A stretch of DNA of 33,831 nucleotides. Source: Chlorobium sp. GTDB lineage: Bacteria; Bacteroidota; Chlorobiia; Chlorobiales; Chlorobiaceae. Where the stretch lies: NCBI GenBank assembly GCA_005843805.1, contig SZXY01000098.1, positions 1-33,831 of the forward strand, written 5' to 3'. Shown here piece after piece: positions 11,631-21,273 of this stretch. A program made the position numbers and the translations under genes. The first letter of the stretch is position 1; each line of letters begins with the position of its first letter. The notes below the pieces were generated by a model. The model worked only from the letters and a program-made list of their open reading frames with translations. It was not told where the DNA came from and searched no databases.

Positions 11631-12162
11631 CGAAAGCTCAATGGTGATAATTCTATGCGAAGACTCACAACAAGAAGCATTTCTTCGGCGCTTTCTGAAA
11701 AAACGCAATATTGTCGGCAAAAAGATAAGGGTTGTCAAAAATCCTGCAGGGAAGGGTTCTGGAGAGCATTTCGTCAGAAAAGAGTTCCCCATGCAATTAA
11801 ATGCACTCAGAAAACGATCGGCTAAAACAGATTTGATCGTAGCCATTGATGCGGATCTCTCAGAAGTCACTCAAATCAGGCAAAAACTGGAAACCGCATG
11901 TTCAGAACAACAGATAGATCGGAGAGCAGAAAAAGAACGAGTATCCTTTATAATTCCGAAAAGAAACATTGAAACCTGGATACATTATTTGAATGGGAAT
12001 GAAGTAAATGAACAATCTGTATACCCAAAACTGCAAAAAGAATCCGACTGTCAATCCGCAGTCGATTATTTATACGAAATTTGTTCTGTCAGCAAATCGT
12101 CTGCCGGATTTCCCGACTCTCTGCTCGATGCTTGTCATGAATACAAAAAAATTGAACGGTAA
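11623..12162 (+). CDS. TOPRIM-like / DUF4276- or RloB-like partner protein
   Basis: 179-aa ORF overlapping the upstream ATPase ORF by 8 nt; 'MVIILCEDSQQEAFLRRFLKKR' (acidic after beta-1), 'LIVAIDADLSEV' (DxD) and 'IIPKRNIETWIHYL' resemble DUF4276/RloB/TOPRIM-type partners. Family call is by motif only. Confidence 0.6.
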   Translation: MSNESSMVIILCEDSQQEAFLRRFLKKRNIVGKKIRVVKNPAGKGSGEHFVRKEFPMQLNALRKRSAKTDLIVAIDADLSEVTQIRQKLETACSEQQIDRRAEKERVSFIIPKRNIETWIHYLNGNEVNEQSVYPKLQKESDCQSAVDYLYEICSVSKSSAGFPDSLLDACHEYKKIER

Positions 12163-12168
12163 CAGGCA

Positions 12169-13434
12169 ATGAACCTGAACTACCGACAGTTTCGCTATGA
12201 AACCGAAGAAAGCCTCAAAATTGCCCTCTTCCAGATCAGGGCAAATAAAACGCGCTCCTTTCTGACTGCACTCGGCGTCATTATCGGCATTGTTGCAATT
12301 ACCATGATGGGCACCGCTATCAACGGCATTGACCGGGGATTTGAAAAAAGCCTCGCCATGCTTGGCTACGACGTAATCTATGTTCAGAAATCCTCATGGA
12401 CAACCATGGGCCAATGGTGGCTCTACCGTAACCGTCCCGATCTGAAAACACAATATGCCGACCAGATAAACCGGATCATTGCCGACAATCCCCGTTCCGA
12501 GCTTCTCATAGCCGTGCCGCAGATGTCAACCTATATGGCATCGGCTAAATACAAGGATCAGATTCTGGAACAGGTTTTTTCTCTTGGCACAAACCACGAG
12601 TACCTGCAGACCGCATCAGGCAACATAACCGCCGGACGGTTCTTTACCCCTGGAGAATCAGCCAGCAGCGAAATGGTCTGTGTCATCGGCGACGATATTG
12701 CCGTGGGGCTCTTTCCCAATGAGCCAGCTCTTGGCAAGTCACTCCAGATCAAGAATTATAAATGCCGGATTATCGGAATTTTCAAAAAACAGGGAAAATT
12801 CCTCGGGCTTTTCAGCTTTGACAACCAGATCATAATGCCGCTTGGTGCCTTTGAAAAGGTATACGGCAAAAACATGTTCATCACCATCAGGGTGAAAATC
12901 AGGGAGCAGACTCATATTGCAGAAGCAAAGGAGGAGCTGCTCGGGCTGATGAGAAGAATCCGCAGACTTCCTCCAGGCAAGGAAGAAAACTTCTCGATCA
13001 ACGAACAGCAGGCATTCAAAAGCCAGCTTGATCCAATCAAAAACGGCATTGCGGTAGCAGGTATATTTATCACCGGCATGTCACTCTTTGTCGGGGCTAT
13101 CGGCATCATGAACATCACCTTCGTCAGCGTCAAGGAACGCACCAGGGAGATTGGACTGCGCAAGGCGCTCGGCGCAAGACGGCGTACCATTCTTTTGCAG
13201 TTTCTCATCGAATCGGTGATGATCTGCCTTATAGGAGGGTTTATCGGGCTTGCCACCTCCCTTTTCATTACCTTTTCCATTGAAAAAATCATGCCTGACT
13301 TTCCAGTCCAATTCTCACCAGACCTGGTACTGGCAAGTCTTGCTGTTTCAGTCATCACCGGCATTATCTCAGGCCTTGCTCCGGCAGTTACCGCTTCGAA
13401 GCTCGACCCGGCAGACTCACTTCGTTATGAATAG
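12169..13434 (+). CDS. MacB-like ABC transporter permease (FtsX family)
   Basis: 421-aa ORF: 'KTRSFLTALGVIIGIVAITMMG', 'GIMNITFVSVKERTREIGLRKALGARRRTILLQFLIESV', 'KLDPADSLRYE'. Confidence 0.94.
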   Translation: MNLNYRQFRYETEESLKIALFQIRANKTRSFLTALGVIIGIVAITMMGTAINGIDRGFEKSLAMLGYDVIYVQKSSWTTMGQWWLYRNRPDLKTQYADQINRIIADNPRSELLIAVPQMSTYMASAKYKDQILEQVFSLGTNHEYLQTASGNITAGRFFTPGESASSEMVCVIGDDIAVGLFPNEPALGKSLQIKNYKCRIIGIFKKQGKFLGLFSFDNQIIMPLGAFEKVYGKNMFITIRVKIREQTHIAEAKEELLGLMRRIRRLPPGKEENFSINEQQAFKSQLDPIKNGIAVAGIFITGMSLFVGAIGIMNITFVSVKERTREIGLRKALGARRRTILLQFLIESVMICLIGGFIGLATSLFITFSIEKIMPDFPVQFSPDLVLASLAVSVITGIISGLAPAVTASKLDPADSLRYE

Positions 13435-13442
13435 GAGTACCC

Positions 13443-14678
13443 ATGCTGCTGCGTGAAACCATAACCCAGGCGATCTACTCCCTGGCAGTCAACAAGCTCC
13501 GCTCATGGCTCACCGTCATGGGTGTTGCCGTAGGTGTCTTTTCCATCATTGCCGTCATGACCGCTCTCGATGCCATCGACAAAAGCGTCGAGTCAGGTTT
13601 GACAAGCCTCGGAGCAAACACCTTCCAGATACAGAAAAATCCTGCGACAGTCTTCGGCGGCGGGCACAACAGAAACATGTATGCAAACCGCAAGGATATC
13701 ACCTACAAGCAGGCACTCTTTTTCCGGAAAAACATGGAAGCATCTGCCAGGAATATCGGGTTCATAATTTCCAGCCGAACAAACCAGGCAAAATATGCCA
13801 CCCAGACCACCAATCCCGATGTCACCCTTAGCGGTGGAGACGATAACTTTTCCGCATCGAGCGGCTACTCCATAATGACAGGACGCAATCTTGCTGAGGG
13901 AGATATCCGGTATGCAAGAAATACCGCTGTTCTTGGAAACGAAGTTGCCACAACGCTCTTCGCTTCCAACGAAAACCCGCTGAACAAATCCATCAAGGTT
14001 AATGGAGAGGTTTATACCATCATCGGTGTTTTTGAAAAAAAGGGAGCAGCGTTCGGCCAGAGCCAGGATAACTTTGTGCTTATTCCAATTACCCGATACC
14101 TCGATCATATCAACGAAAAGAGCAGCCTGAGCATAACGGTTGAAGCGCTCTCCCGCAAAGATTATCCGTTTGCCATAGACCGGGCTATCGGAGCCATGAG
14201 ACTTGCCCGTGAGCTGACCGTCAAGGAACCCAACGATTTCGAAATCAGAACAAACGAATCCCTTATCGACTCTTTCCGTGATATAAAGCGGGCCATCAGT
14301 ACTGGAGCCTTCATCATCAGCTTTATGGCCCTCCTGACTGCAGGTGTCGGCATCATGAACATCATGCTGGTCAGTGTCACTGAACGGACAAGGGAGATCG
14401 GCATCAGGAAATCAGTTGGAGCCCCGCGCAACACCATCCTGCGCCAGTTTCTCTTTGAATCGTTTTTTCTCTCGCTTGCAGGCGGCCTTATAGGAGTAAT
14501 TGTCGGCATCGTAGCCGGCAACGCCGTAGCCTTGAAATTCAACCTGCCACCCATATTTCCCCTGCTCTGGATAACCGTTTCCATGGTTGTCTGTTCAATT
14601 ATCGGCATGGCCTTTGGACTCTTCCCGGCATGGAAAGCCGCCAACCTCAACCCGGTGGAAGCCTTGAGACCGAAGTAA
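13443..14678 (+). CDS. MacB-like ABC transporter permease (FtsX family), second copy
   Basis: 411-aa ORF: 'KLRSWLTVMGVAVGVFSIIAVM', 'GIMNIMLVSVTERTREIGIRKSVGAPRNTILRQFLFES', 'NLNPVEALRPK'. Confidence 0.94.
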   Translation: MLLRETITQAIYSLAVNKLRSWLTVMGVAVGVFSIIAVMTALDAIDKSVESGLTSLGANTFQIQKNPATVFGGGHNRNMYANRKDITYKQALFFRKNMEASARNIGFIISSRTNQAKYATQTTNPDVTLSGGDDNFSASSGYSIMTGRNLAEGDIRYARNTAVLGNEVATTLFASNENPLNKSIKVNGEVYTIIGVFEKKGAAFGQSQDNFVLIPITRYLDHINEKSSLSITVEALSRKDYPFAIDRAIGAMRLARELTVKEPNDFEIRTNESLIDSFRDIKRAISTGAFIISFMALLTAGVGIMNIMLVSVTERTREIGIRKSVGAPRNTILRQFLFESFFLSLAGGLIGVIVGIVAGNAVALKFNLPPIFPLLWITVSMVVCSIIGMAFGLFPAWKAANLNPVEALRPK

Positions 14679-14840
14679 GAAATATGAATGGGTTACTCAC
14701 CCGGCCTGTGGATTTTTTCAGCCGAAATATGTGTTCTTCTCTTCATACCTCCTGAAAGAGAAGATCCAAAACTTCAGGAGATCTGACTGAGCTATAGCAG
14801 ACTTTGACTCTAACCCTTCATATAACGAGGAGGCACAATA

Positions 14841-15194
14841 ATGGAGACCCAACAGTTAATTGAAAGCTATCACCAGGCCTGGACAAACGGCGATTTTGCA
14901 ACAGCTCGCAGATGCCTTGCTGATGATCTCGATTTCCGAGGTTCTATCGACACCTTTTCGAAGGCTGACGATTTTATTGCCGCATTATCGCAGTTCCGTC
15001 AGATGGTTCGCAGCGTCACCCTCCTGCAAAGCTTTTATGGCAAAGAAGGCGCCGCACTTCTTTATGACTGCGATACACCAACTCCGGCAGGAGTCATCCG
15101 CACTGCTGAATTTTTCACTGTTTCAAAGGAGAAAATTTCTGCCATCCGTCTGGTCTTCGATGCTACTGAATTAAGAAAATCCATGCCGGGCTGA
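14841..15194 (+). CDS. NTF2-like / SnoaL-type small protein
   Basis: 117-aa ORF: 'LIESYHQAWTNGDFATARRCLADDLDFRGSIDTFSKADDFIAAL' typical of the NTF2-like superfamily; preceded by 'gaggagg'. Confidence 0.78.
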   Translation: METQQLIESYHQAWTNGDFATARRCLADDLDFRGSIDTFSKADDFIAALSQFRQMVRSVTLLQSFYGKEGAALLYDCDTPTPAGVIRTAEFFTVSKEKISAIRLVFDATELRKSMPG

Positions 15195-15221
15195 GCCATC
15201 AAACACTGAATTCGCAACAAA

Positions 15222-16487
15222 ATGGTTCAAGCCTCCATGAAGTCAGCAACAACCAGGAAAAAAGGGTTCCCCCTCAAAACCCTTCTCGGTTTTCTGGGGC
15301 CGGGCTTTCTTGTTACTGTGGGTTTTGTCGATCCCGGAAACTGGGCTACAAATATCGAAGGCGGCTCACGTTTCGGCTATGAACTGCTCTGGGTGGTCAC
15401 TCTTGGCACCATCATGCTCATCATTATCCAGCACATGGCGGCCAAACTCGGCATTGCGACGGGAAAATCACTCGCAGTCAATATCCGTGAATTTTTTCCA
15501 AAACCGGTAGCAACCTTTCTTGGTTTTACCGTTCTGCTCGCCTGTATCGCCACCGATGTAGCCGAGCTTCTGGGTGGCGGCATCGGCTTCAGCCTGCTTT
15601 TCGGCATACCGCTCTGGTGCGGCGCCCTCCTGACGATTCTTCTCGAGATATTCCTTATCATCAGCCAGAGATATCACCGGATAGAAACAATCATTGTGGG
15701 TTTCCTCGGTATAATCACCTTTTGCTACCTCATCGAACTTCTTATCGTCCAGCCGGACTGGTCGGCAATCGCACCAGCGCTTGTTGTGCCGAAAGTTAAC
15801 AAAAACAGTATCTATGTCGCCATGGCCATTCTTGGAGCACTGGTGATGCCTCACAACATCTTTCTGCACTCAAACGTCATTCACAGCAGAAAATGGGGAA
15901 TTTCCGAGAATGAAAAGATGGCGCAGCTCCGGTACGAAAAAATAGACACTCTGTTTGCCATGATTCTCGGATGGGTAGTGAACTCATCGATGATCATCGT
16001 GGCTGCGGCTGTATTTTTTCACAACCAGGTTACGGTCAGCACTATTGAAGAGGCATCTGCAACGCTCAAACCACTTGCAGGACCATTTGCCGGTCTGCTT
16101 TTTGCCATTGCCCTCGTTTTTTCCGGTATCGGCTCTTCCATGACCTCCTCCATGGCAGAAGCAAACGTCATCACAGGCTTTCTTGGAAAACCCGAAGACC
16201 CGAGAACAGCGCTCTACAGGCTGGCCGTTTTTTTAACAGCCATTCCTGCTTTCATTGTGATAGTGTTCAGCATCGACACCTTTCGCATCCTGATTTTAAG
16301 CCAGGTGATGCTGAGTATTCAGTTACCCTTTACCCTGGTGCCACTCCTGATACTCTGCCGTAACGTGAAAGTCATGGGTGCATTCAGAAGCCGAAACATC
16401 GAGTTTGCTGCCGCTTCAGTAATTTCCGGAGTGGTTATCCTGCTCAACCTCTATTTTTTCTATACCACATTGACCGGGGGAAAGTGA
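15222..16487 (+). CDS. NRAMP-family divalent metal ion transporter (MntH-like)
   Basis: 421-aa polytopic ORF: 'GPGFLVTVGFVDPGNWATNIEGGSRFGYELLWVV' (NRAMP DPGN motif) and 'GALVMPHNIFLHSNVIHSR' (MPH motif). Confidence 0.95.
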   Translation: MVQASMKSATTRKKGFPLKTLLGFLGPGFLVTVGFVDPGNWATNIEGGSRFGYELLWVVTLGTIMLIIIQHMAAKLGIATGKSLAVNIREFFPKPVATFLGFTVLLACIATDVAELLGGGIGFSLLFGIPLWCGALLTILLEIFLIISQRYHRIETIIVGFLGIITFCYLIELLIVQPDWSAIAPALVVPKVNKNSIYVAMAILGALVMPHNIFLHSNVIHSRKWGISENEKMAQLRYEKIDTLFAMILGWVVNSSMIIVAAAVFFHNQVTVSTIEEASATLKPLAGPFAGLLFAIALVFSGIGSSMTSSMAEANVITGFLGKPEDPRTALYRLAVFLTAIPAFIVIVFSIDTFRILILSQVMLSIQLPFTLVPLLILCRNVKVMGAFRSRNIEFAAASVISGVVILLNLYFFYTTLTGGK

Positions 16488-16488
16488 G

Positions 16489-16899
16489 ATGCGACTTTAC
16501 AGAAAAATCCTCGTTGCCATCGACTGCTCAGCGGTTGACGAGACCATTATGGAACATGTATCGGCACTCGCACTTCAGCTTGGGGCCAGCCTGCATCTGC
16601 TGCATGTCGTTCATTCCCACACCCTCGACCAGGAGCGGATTCTTCGCGAAGAGTCCGCCATCATCCTTAACCGTTACCGCGACAAACTGCAGAATGAGGG
16701 GATCGATGTAAAGATTATTCTAAGAAGCGGTGAACCCGAGAAAGAGATACTCGGTGAAACTGGGGAAAACTCCTACGATCTCCTCGCAATGGCGACCCAT
16801 GGTCACAGTTTACCTGAAAGAATTCTCTTTGGCAGCGTTTCAAGGACTCTTCGACAAAAAATCACGATACCGCTGCTCCTTATCCAGCCGGATCATTGA
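16489..16899 (+). CDS. Universal stress protein (UspA family)
   Basis: 136-aa ORF: 'KILVAIDCSAVDETIMEHVSALALQLGASLHLLHVV' and 'YDLLAMATHGHSLPERILFGSVSRTLRQKITIPLLLI'. Confidence 0.93.
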   Translation: MRLYRKILVAIDCSAVDETIMEHVSALALQLGASLHLLHVVHSHTLDQERILREESAIILNRYRDKLQNEGIDVKIILRSGEPEKEILGETGENSYDLLAMATHGHSLPERILFGSVSRTLRQKITIPLLLIQPDH

Positions 16900-16963
16900 G
16901 TGAAAAATGGAAATTTTGTATTTTTCAGAATTGAGCTTCCAGGAACTTAAACATTGATTAATT

Positions 16964-17653
16964 ATGACATCCATGCATAAGCTTTTAAAACCTGTCGCAC
17001 TTCTTCTCATTCTTGCAATGACCACCCTTACCTGGGGCTGCGAGACGACAACCAGGACGGGTCGGGGTGCAGGTATCGGCGCCTCTGCCGGAGGCGTTAT
17101 CGGCGGTATTATCGGCAGCAGGTCGGGCAGTTGGGCCAAAGGAGCAATCATCGGTGCAGTCATTGGCGGAGCTGCAGGAGCAATGATCGGCAATTACATG
17201 GACAAGCAGGCGGCTGAAATCGACCGGGATGTGCAAGGCGCAAAAGTGGAACGGGTGGGTGAAAGCATCAGGGTTGTTTTTGATTCCGGCCTTCTCTTCT
17301 CGACCAATTCAGCAACACTGACATCGACCAGCAGATACAACATTGAAAAACTTGCACGAATTCTCAACCGCTACAACGACACCAACATGGTGATTGAAGG
17401 CCATACCGACAGTATCGGCAGCGAAGCCGAAAACCAGTCGCTCTCTGAAAGAAGGGCTGAAGCTGTGGCAAACCTCCTCAAAGCTTATGGCGTTGCTTCC
17501 CACAGACTCTCTCCCGTCGGATACGGCGAAACACGCCCTGTTTCATCCAACGAAACAGAGCCCGGTCGCAAGCTTAACCGCCGTGTTGAAGTGCTGATCT
17601 ATGCAAACGATGACCTCCAGCGCCAGGCTGCATCCGGTGAGTTGAGAATGTAA
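16964..17653 (+). CDS. OmpA-family lipoprotein with glycine-zipper segment
   Basis: 229-aa ORF: lipobox-like 'TTLTWGCE', glycine-rich 'GAGIGASAGGVIGGIIGSRSGSWAKGAIIGAVIGGAAGAMIG', OmpA peptidoglycan-binding 'VIEGHTDSIGSEAENQSLSERRAEAV...GYGETRPVSSN...NRRVEVLI'. Confidence 0.93.
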   Translation: MTSMHKLLKPVALLLILAMTTLTWGCETTTRTGRGAGIGASAGGVIGGIIGSRSGSWAKGAIIGAVIGGAAGAMIGNYMDKQAAEIDRDVQGAKVERVGESIRVVFDSGLLFSTNSATLTSTSRYNIEKLARILNRYNDTNMVIEGHTDSIGSEAENQSLSERRAEAVANLLKAYGVASHRLSPVGYGETRPVSSNETEPGRKLNRRVEVLIYANDDLQRQAASGELRM

Positions 17654-17687
17654 ATCCTGCATCAAAAAAAAATTTCTCCCCATAAAA

Positions 17688-17722
17688 AAAAGCCTGAATG
17701 CAAGCGCGTTCGGGCTTTTTTT
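17688..17722 (+). terminator. Rho-independent terminator downstream of the OmpA-family gene
   Basis: AAGCCTGAATGC-aagc-GCGTTCGGGCTT stem (two G.U wobbles) followed by a T-run. Confidence 0.75.
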
Positions 17723-17793
17723 GCTAACAAAGAAAACTGAAAAAAAGCTTACATTTCGGGCCATTGAGGTCAGCCTTTCATGCCTGGTTGTAA

Positions 17794-18231
17794 ATGGCTG
17801 GCAGAAAAACACAGGGAAAACAAAACATGCACACCATGCTGTATTTCAAAAATGCCGAAGAGGTTCTGTTTCAATGGGTTTCACGGGTCTGCAGCGGTAG
17901 TCCGGAAGAGATTGCCGCGCTTTACAATGAATCTGCAGTCCTTATTCCTACATTTTCTCCCCACACCGTCATAGCCCCTGAAGGGGTCAACGGATACTTC
18001 GGACAACTCGCATCAAGAGACGGGCTTGGTGTTCGTCTGCACAGCAAGGCGCTCAGAAAACAGTCGCTGAGCGAAAATCTGCATACCCTGAGTGGCATTT
18101 ACTCTTTTGAGTTTGAGGTTGACCAGGTACTCCTCTCCTTCCCTTCACGATTTACCTTTGTGATGGACATCTCGCTTCCCAAACCTATTCTTCACCACCA
18201 CTCATCGCAGGTACCAAGAAATCTCTCATAA
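17794..18231 (+). CDS. NTF2-like / DUF4440-type (SgcJ/EcaC-like) protein
   Basis: 145-aa ORF; 'QWVSRVCSGSPEEIAALYNESAVLIPTFSPHTVIAPEGVNGYFGQLASR' and 'SGIYSFEFEVDQVLLSFPSRFTFVMD'. Start may be the internal ATG near 17827. Confidence 0.7.
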   Translation: MAGRKTQGKQNMHTMLYFKNAEEVLFQWVSRVCSGSPEEIAALYNESAVLIPTFSPHTVIAPEGVNGYFGQLASRDGLGVRLHSKALRKQSLSENLHTLSGIYSFEFEVDQVLLSFPSRFTFVMDISLPKPILHHHSSQVPRNLS

Positions 18232-18242
18232 ACCCTGCCCAG

Positions 18243-18276
18243 GGGGCAATGCCAACCTGAACGGAAGGCATTGCCC
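18243..18276. other. Strong inverted repeat between convergent genes
   Basis: GGGCAATGCC ... GGCATTGCCC, 10-bp perfect arms, between the convergent NTF2-like gene and lpxD; no clear T-run, so terminator role uncertain. Confidence 0.5.
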
Positions 18277-18318
18277 TTGAAGAATTAAACCATTACAGCA
18301 CACTGCAAAAAGGGCAAC

Positions 18319-19371
18319 CTACCCCTCCTTGAGCTTTTTCAGTTCAGATTCAAGCCGATCGAGTTTTTCCTTCATGGCGCCAAGGTTGCGCAGCATCGCC
18401 TCATGCTTCAACTGGTCGCGCATGGGCTGCGCCGGATATCCCCGGAGCGAAATACCGGACTGAAGAAAAGATTTCGAAATACCAGCCTGGGCGGCAACAT
18501 TGATGCGGTCGGCAAGTTCAAGATGACCGGCAAATCCTGCCTGTCCACCAATCATACACTGCCGGCCTATCGTTACACTTCCGGAAATACCAGCCTGGGC
18601 GGCAATAACCGTATCTTCGCCAATCCTGCAGTTATGGGCAACCTGAACGAGATTGTCAATCTTGGCCCCCCTGCCTATCACGGTACTCCCCAGGGTTGCC
18701 CTGTCAATGGTGGCATTTGCGCCAATCTCCACATCATCACCAATTTCAACGATACCCATCTGGGGAATCTTCACGTAAGATCCATCACTCTGCGGGGCAA
18801 ACCCGAAACCATCCGCCCCAATGACACATCCCGAATGCATGACCACCCTGCACCCCACAACAGTGCCATTGTAACAGGTCACATGGGGAAAAAGAATTGA
18901 ATCAGCACCAATGGAGACATCCTGAAAGAGAACGGTATGAGCACCAATGACAACATTGCTGCCAATCGAACAGCGATCGCCGATAACCGCGTACTCTCCA
19001 ATCGAGACACCTTCACCAACAGAAACTCCTTCACCGATAACCGCAGTCGGAGCTATACCTTTGGCAGCAATGGTACGGGGCGGAGCAAATTTCTGCAGAA
19101 GAAAAACAAATGCGGAATAGGGATCACCAACTTTAATAAACGATCTCTGATCAATAAACTCATCGACACACATTGAACGATGAACGATAACCAGCGATGC
19201 CTCGGTTACAGCAAGAAACCGGATATATTTCTCGTTGGCAATAAAGCTTACCTGCCCCTGATGTGCGGTTTCGATCTTTGCCGGACCGGAAATCTCAACG
19301 TCACCATTTCCAGCCAGTTCAACAGAATCAAAAAACCGCCCAAGGTACTCTCTGATCTCCTGAATAGTCAT
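18319..19371 (-). CDS. lpxD: UDP-3-O-(3-hydroxymyristoyl)glucosamine N-acyltransferase
   Basis: 350-aa ORF with hexapeptide repeats and '[83 protein letters not shown]'. Confidence 0.97.
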   Translation of the reverse strand: MTIQEIREYLGRFFDSVELAGNGDVEISGPAKIETAHQGQVSFIANEKYIRFLAVTEASLVIVHRSMCVDEFIDQRSFIKVGDPYSAFVFLLQKFAPPRTIAAKGIAPTAVIGEGVSVGEGVSIGEYAVIGDRCSIGSNVVIGAHTVLFQDVSIGADSILFPHVTCYNGTVVGCRVVMHSGCVIGADGFGFAPQSDGSYVKIPQMGIVEIGDDVEIGANATIDRATLGSTVIGRGAKIDNLVQVAHNCRIGEDTVIAAQAGISGSVTIGRQCMIGGQAGFAGHLELADRINVAAQAGISKSFLQSGISLRGYPAQPMRDQLKHEAMLRNLGAMKEKLDRLESELKKLKEG

Positions 19372-19539
19372 ATTTTTTCAATAAATAGCCACGCTTTAGA
19401 AAGAGGAAAAAATTAGTTAATTTTTATACCTTTTTGATTATATTTGGCATCATAATTCTGTTCATCTCAGAAAAAAGGATAGAAGATAATCCGGAGCTGA
19501 GAAAAAACTGCCTTATAATATAACCCCTTTCATCCGAAT

Positions 19540-20523
19540 ATGCAGGACACGATGGCAAAACCAATTAAAATTTTCGCAGGGCGCAGTAATCCAGCCCTTG
19601 CCGAAAAAATTGCCGAGTACCTCGACATGCCCCTTTGCAACGCAAAGGTCGAAAACTTCTCCGACGGAGAAATTTCGGTAAACTATTTCGAATCTATTCG
19701 GGGATCGGATCTCTTCATTATCCAGTCGACCAACCCTCCTGGCGACAACCTTATGGAACTGCTCATCATGATTGACGCAGCCAGAAGGTCTTCAGCCGCG
19801 AGAATCACCGCAGTCATGCCCTATTACGGCTATGCCCGCCAGGACAGAAAAGATCGCCCACGCGTTGCCATTACGGCCAAGCTCGTAGCGAACCTTCTCA
19901 CCCAGGCAGGTGCCAACCGCATTCTGACCATGGATCTTCATGCTGCCCAGATTCAGGGATTTTTCGATATTCCATTTGATCACCTCTACTCCAGTGTAGT
20001 ACTGATCAACGACATCCGTCACAGAGAGTTCCGCGACAACCTCGTCGTAGCATCTCCTGATGTGGGCGGTGTCAAGCTTGCAAGAAAATTTGCCGAAGAA
20101 CTCGGCACCGATCTGGTCATTGTCGACAAACGTCGTCCCGCAGCCAACGTAGCCGAAGTGATGAACATTATCGGCGACGTCAAAGGCAAAAACGTCCTGC
20201 TCGTTGACGACATGATCGATACAGCAGGAACCATTGTCAACGCAGCAAAAGCTATCCGTGAAGCAGGCGGCCTTAAAATCTATGCCGCAGCAACGCACCC
20301 GATTCTCTCCGGCCCGGCCATCGACAGAATCAACGCATCAGTGCTTGAAAAACTGATTGTAACCGACTCGGTTATAACGAGTCACGCATTCTCGCCTAAA
20401 ATCGAGACCGTTTCTGTCAGCAACCTCATCGGTGAGGCCATAAAACGTATTTACGAAGATGATTCTGTCAGTTGCCTGTTCGACAGCAAAAATATCATCG
20501 AAAAACTTACGAACCTTCATTAA
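19540..20523 (+). CDS. prs: Ribose-phosphate pyrophosphokinase
   Basis: 327-aa ORF: 'KIFAGRSNPALAEKIAEYLDMPL', 'MPYYGYARQDRKDRPRVAITAKLVANLL', 'VLLVDDMIDTAGTIVNAAKAI'. Confidence 0.97.
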   Translation: MQDTMAKPIKIFAGRSNPALAEKIAEYLDMPLCNAKVENFSDGEISVNYFESIRGSDLFIIQSTNPPGDNLMELLIMIDAARRSSAARITAVMPYYGYARQDRKDRPRVAITAKLVANLLTQAGANRILTMDLHAAQIQGFFDIPFDHLYSSVVLINDIRHREFRDNLVVASPDVGGVKLARKFAEELGTDLVIVDKRRPAANVAEVMNIIGDVKGKNVLLVDDMIDTAGTIVNAAKAIREAGGLKIYAAATHPILSGPAIDRINASVLEKLIVTDSVITSHAFSPKIETVSVSNLIGEAIKRIYEDDSVSCLFDSKNIIEKLTNLH

Positions 20524-20555
20524 TACACAAGCGATAAAAGAGATAAAGGAAGAGC

Positions 20556-21155
20556 ATGGAAACAATTGTATTAGGTGTAGAACCTCGCGTTATCAAAAAG
20601 AAAGAGGCTGAAAAGCTCCGCAAGAACGGTATAGTACCAGCAGTTATCTACCATAAGGGCGAACAGACCATCCCGGTAAGCATCAATGAAATCGCACTGA
20701 AAAAGCTGGTTCACTCCGCTGAATCACATATTATCGATCTTCAGTTCCCGGACGGCAAAATCAAGCGCTCGTTTATCAAGCAGGTACAGTTCCACCCGGT
20801 AACCGACCGGATCATCCATACCGACTTTCAGCTCTTCTCGGCTGACGAGATCATCGAGCTCGAAGTACCAGTCGCCATGGCGGGTGACAGCATAGGCGTT
20901 GAAAAGGGCGGCAAGCTGCTCATTATCCGCCACGCACTCACCATCAAAGGCAAACCGGAAGATATGCCCGATCACCTCATCGTTGATGTCACGAAGCTTG
21001 AAATCGGTCACACCATCCATGTCAAGGAGATCCCGATGGAAGCCTACACAGGCCTCACCATCATGGATGATCCCGACACTCCGGTCATTACCGTGCTCGC
21101 ATCGAAGAAAGAAGCAGATGCCACTGCCGAAGCAGAAGAATCAACAGCAAGCTGA
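20556..21155 (+). CDS. rplY: 50S ribosomal protein L25/general stress protein Ctc
   Basis: 199-aa ORF: 'RKNGIVPAVIYHKGEQTIPVSINEIALKKLVHSAESHIIDL', 'HTDFQLFSADEIIELEVPV', acidic/Ala C-terminal tail. Confidence 0.95.
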   Translation: METIVLGVEPRVIKKKEAEKLRKNGIVPAVIYHKGEQTIPVSINEIALKKLVHSAESHIIDLQFPDGKIKRSFIKQVQFHPVTDRIIHTDFQLFSADEIIELEVPVAMAGDSIGVEKGGKLLIIRHALTIKGKPEDMPDHLIVDVTKLEIGHTIHVKEIPMEAYTGLTIMDDPDTPVITVLASKKEADATAEAEESTAS

Positions 21156-21195
21156 TAGTCCTTCAACCTTCTCTGTTGACCAACTGTTTTCTCAC

Positions 21196-21238
21196 TTTGC
21201 AAAGCTGCTTTTCTCCCAGGGAAAAGCAGCTTTTTTTT
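21196..21238 (+). terminator. Rho-independent terminator downstream of rplY
   Basis: AAAGCTGCTTTT-ctcccaggg-AAAAGCAGCTTT followed by T-run. Confidence 0.85.
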
Positions 21239-21273
21239 ATGACCCGAAAGTTCAACGAATAGCCACCCGAAGC

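Noticed and set aside
12912-14650. Minus-strand ORFs opposite the efflux permeases (12912..13364, 13593..14108, 14162..14650)
   Set aside because: Shadow ORFs; composition typical of antisense frames in GC-skewed coding regions.
20899-21240. N-terminal 110 or so residues of the 612-aa listed ORF
   Set aside because: Overlaps rplY in another frame and crosses a rho-independent terminator; low-complexity composition; treated as non-coding in that frame.
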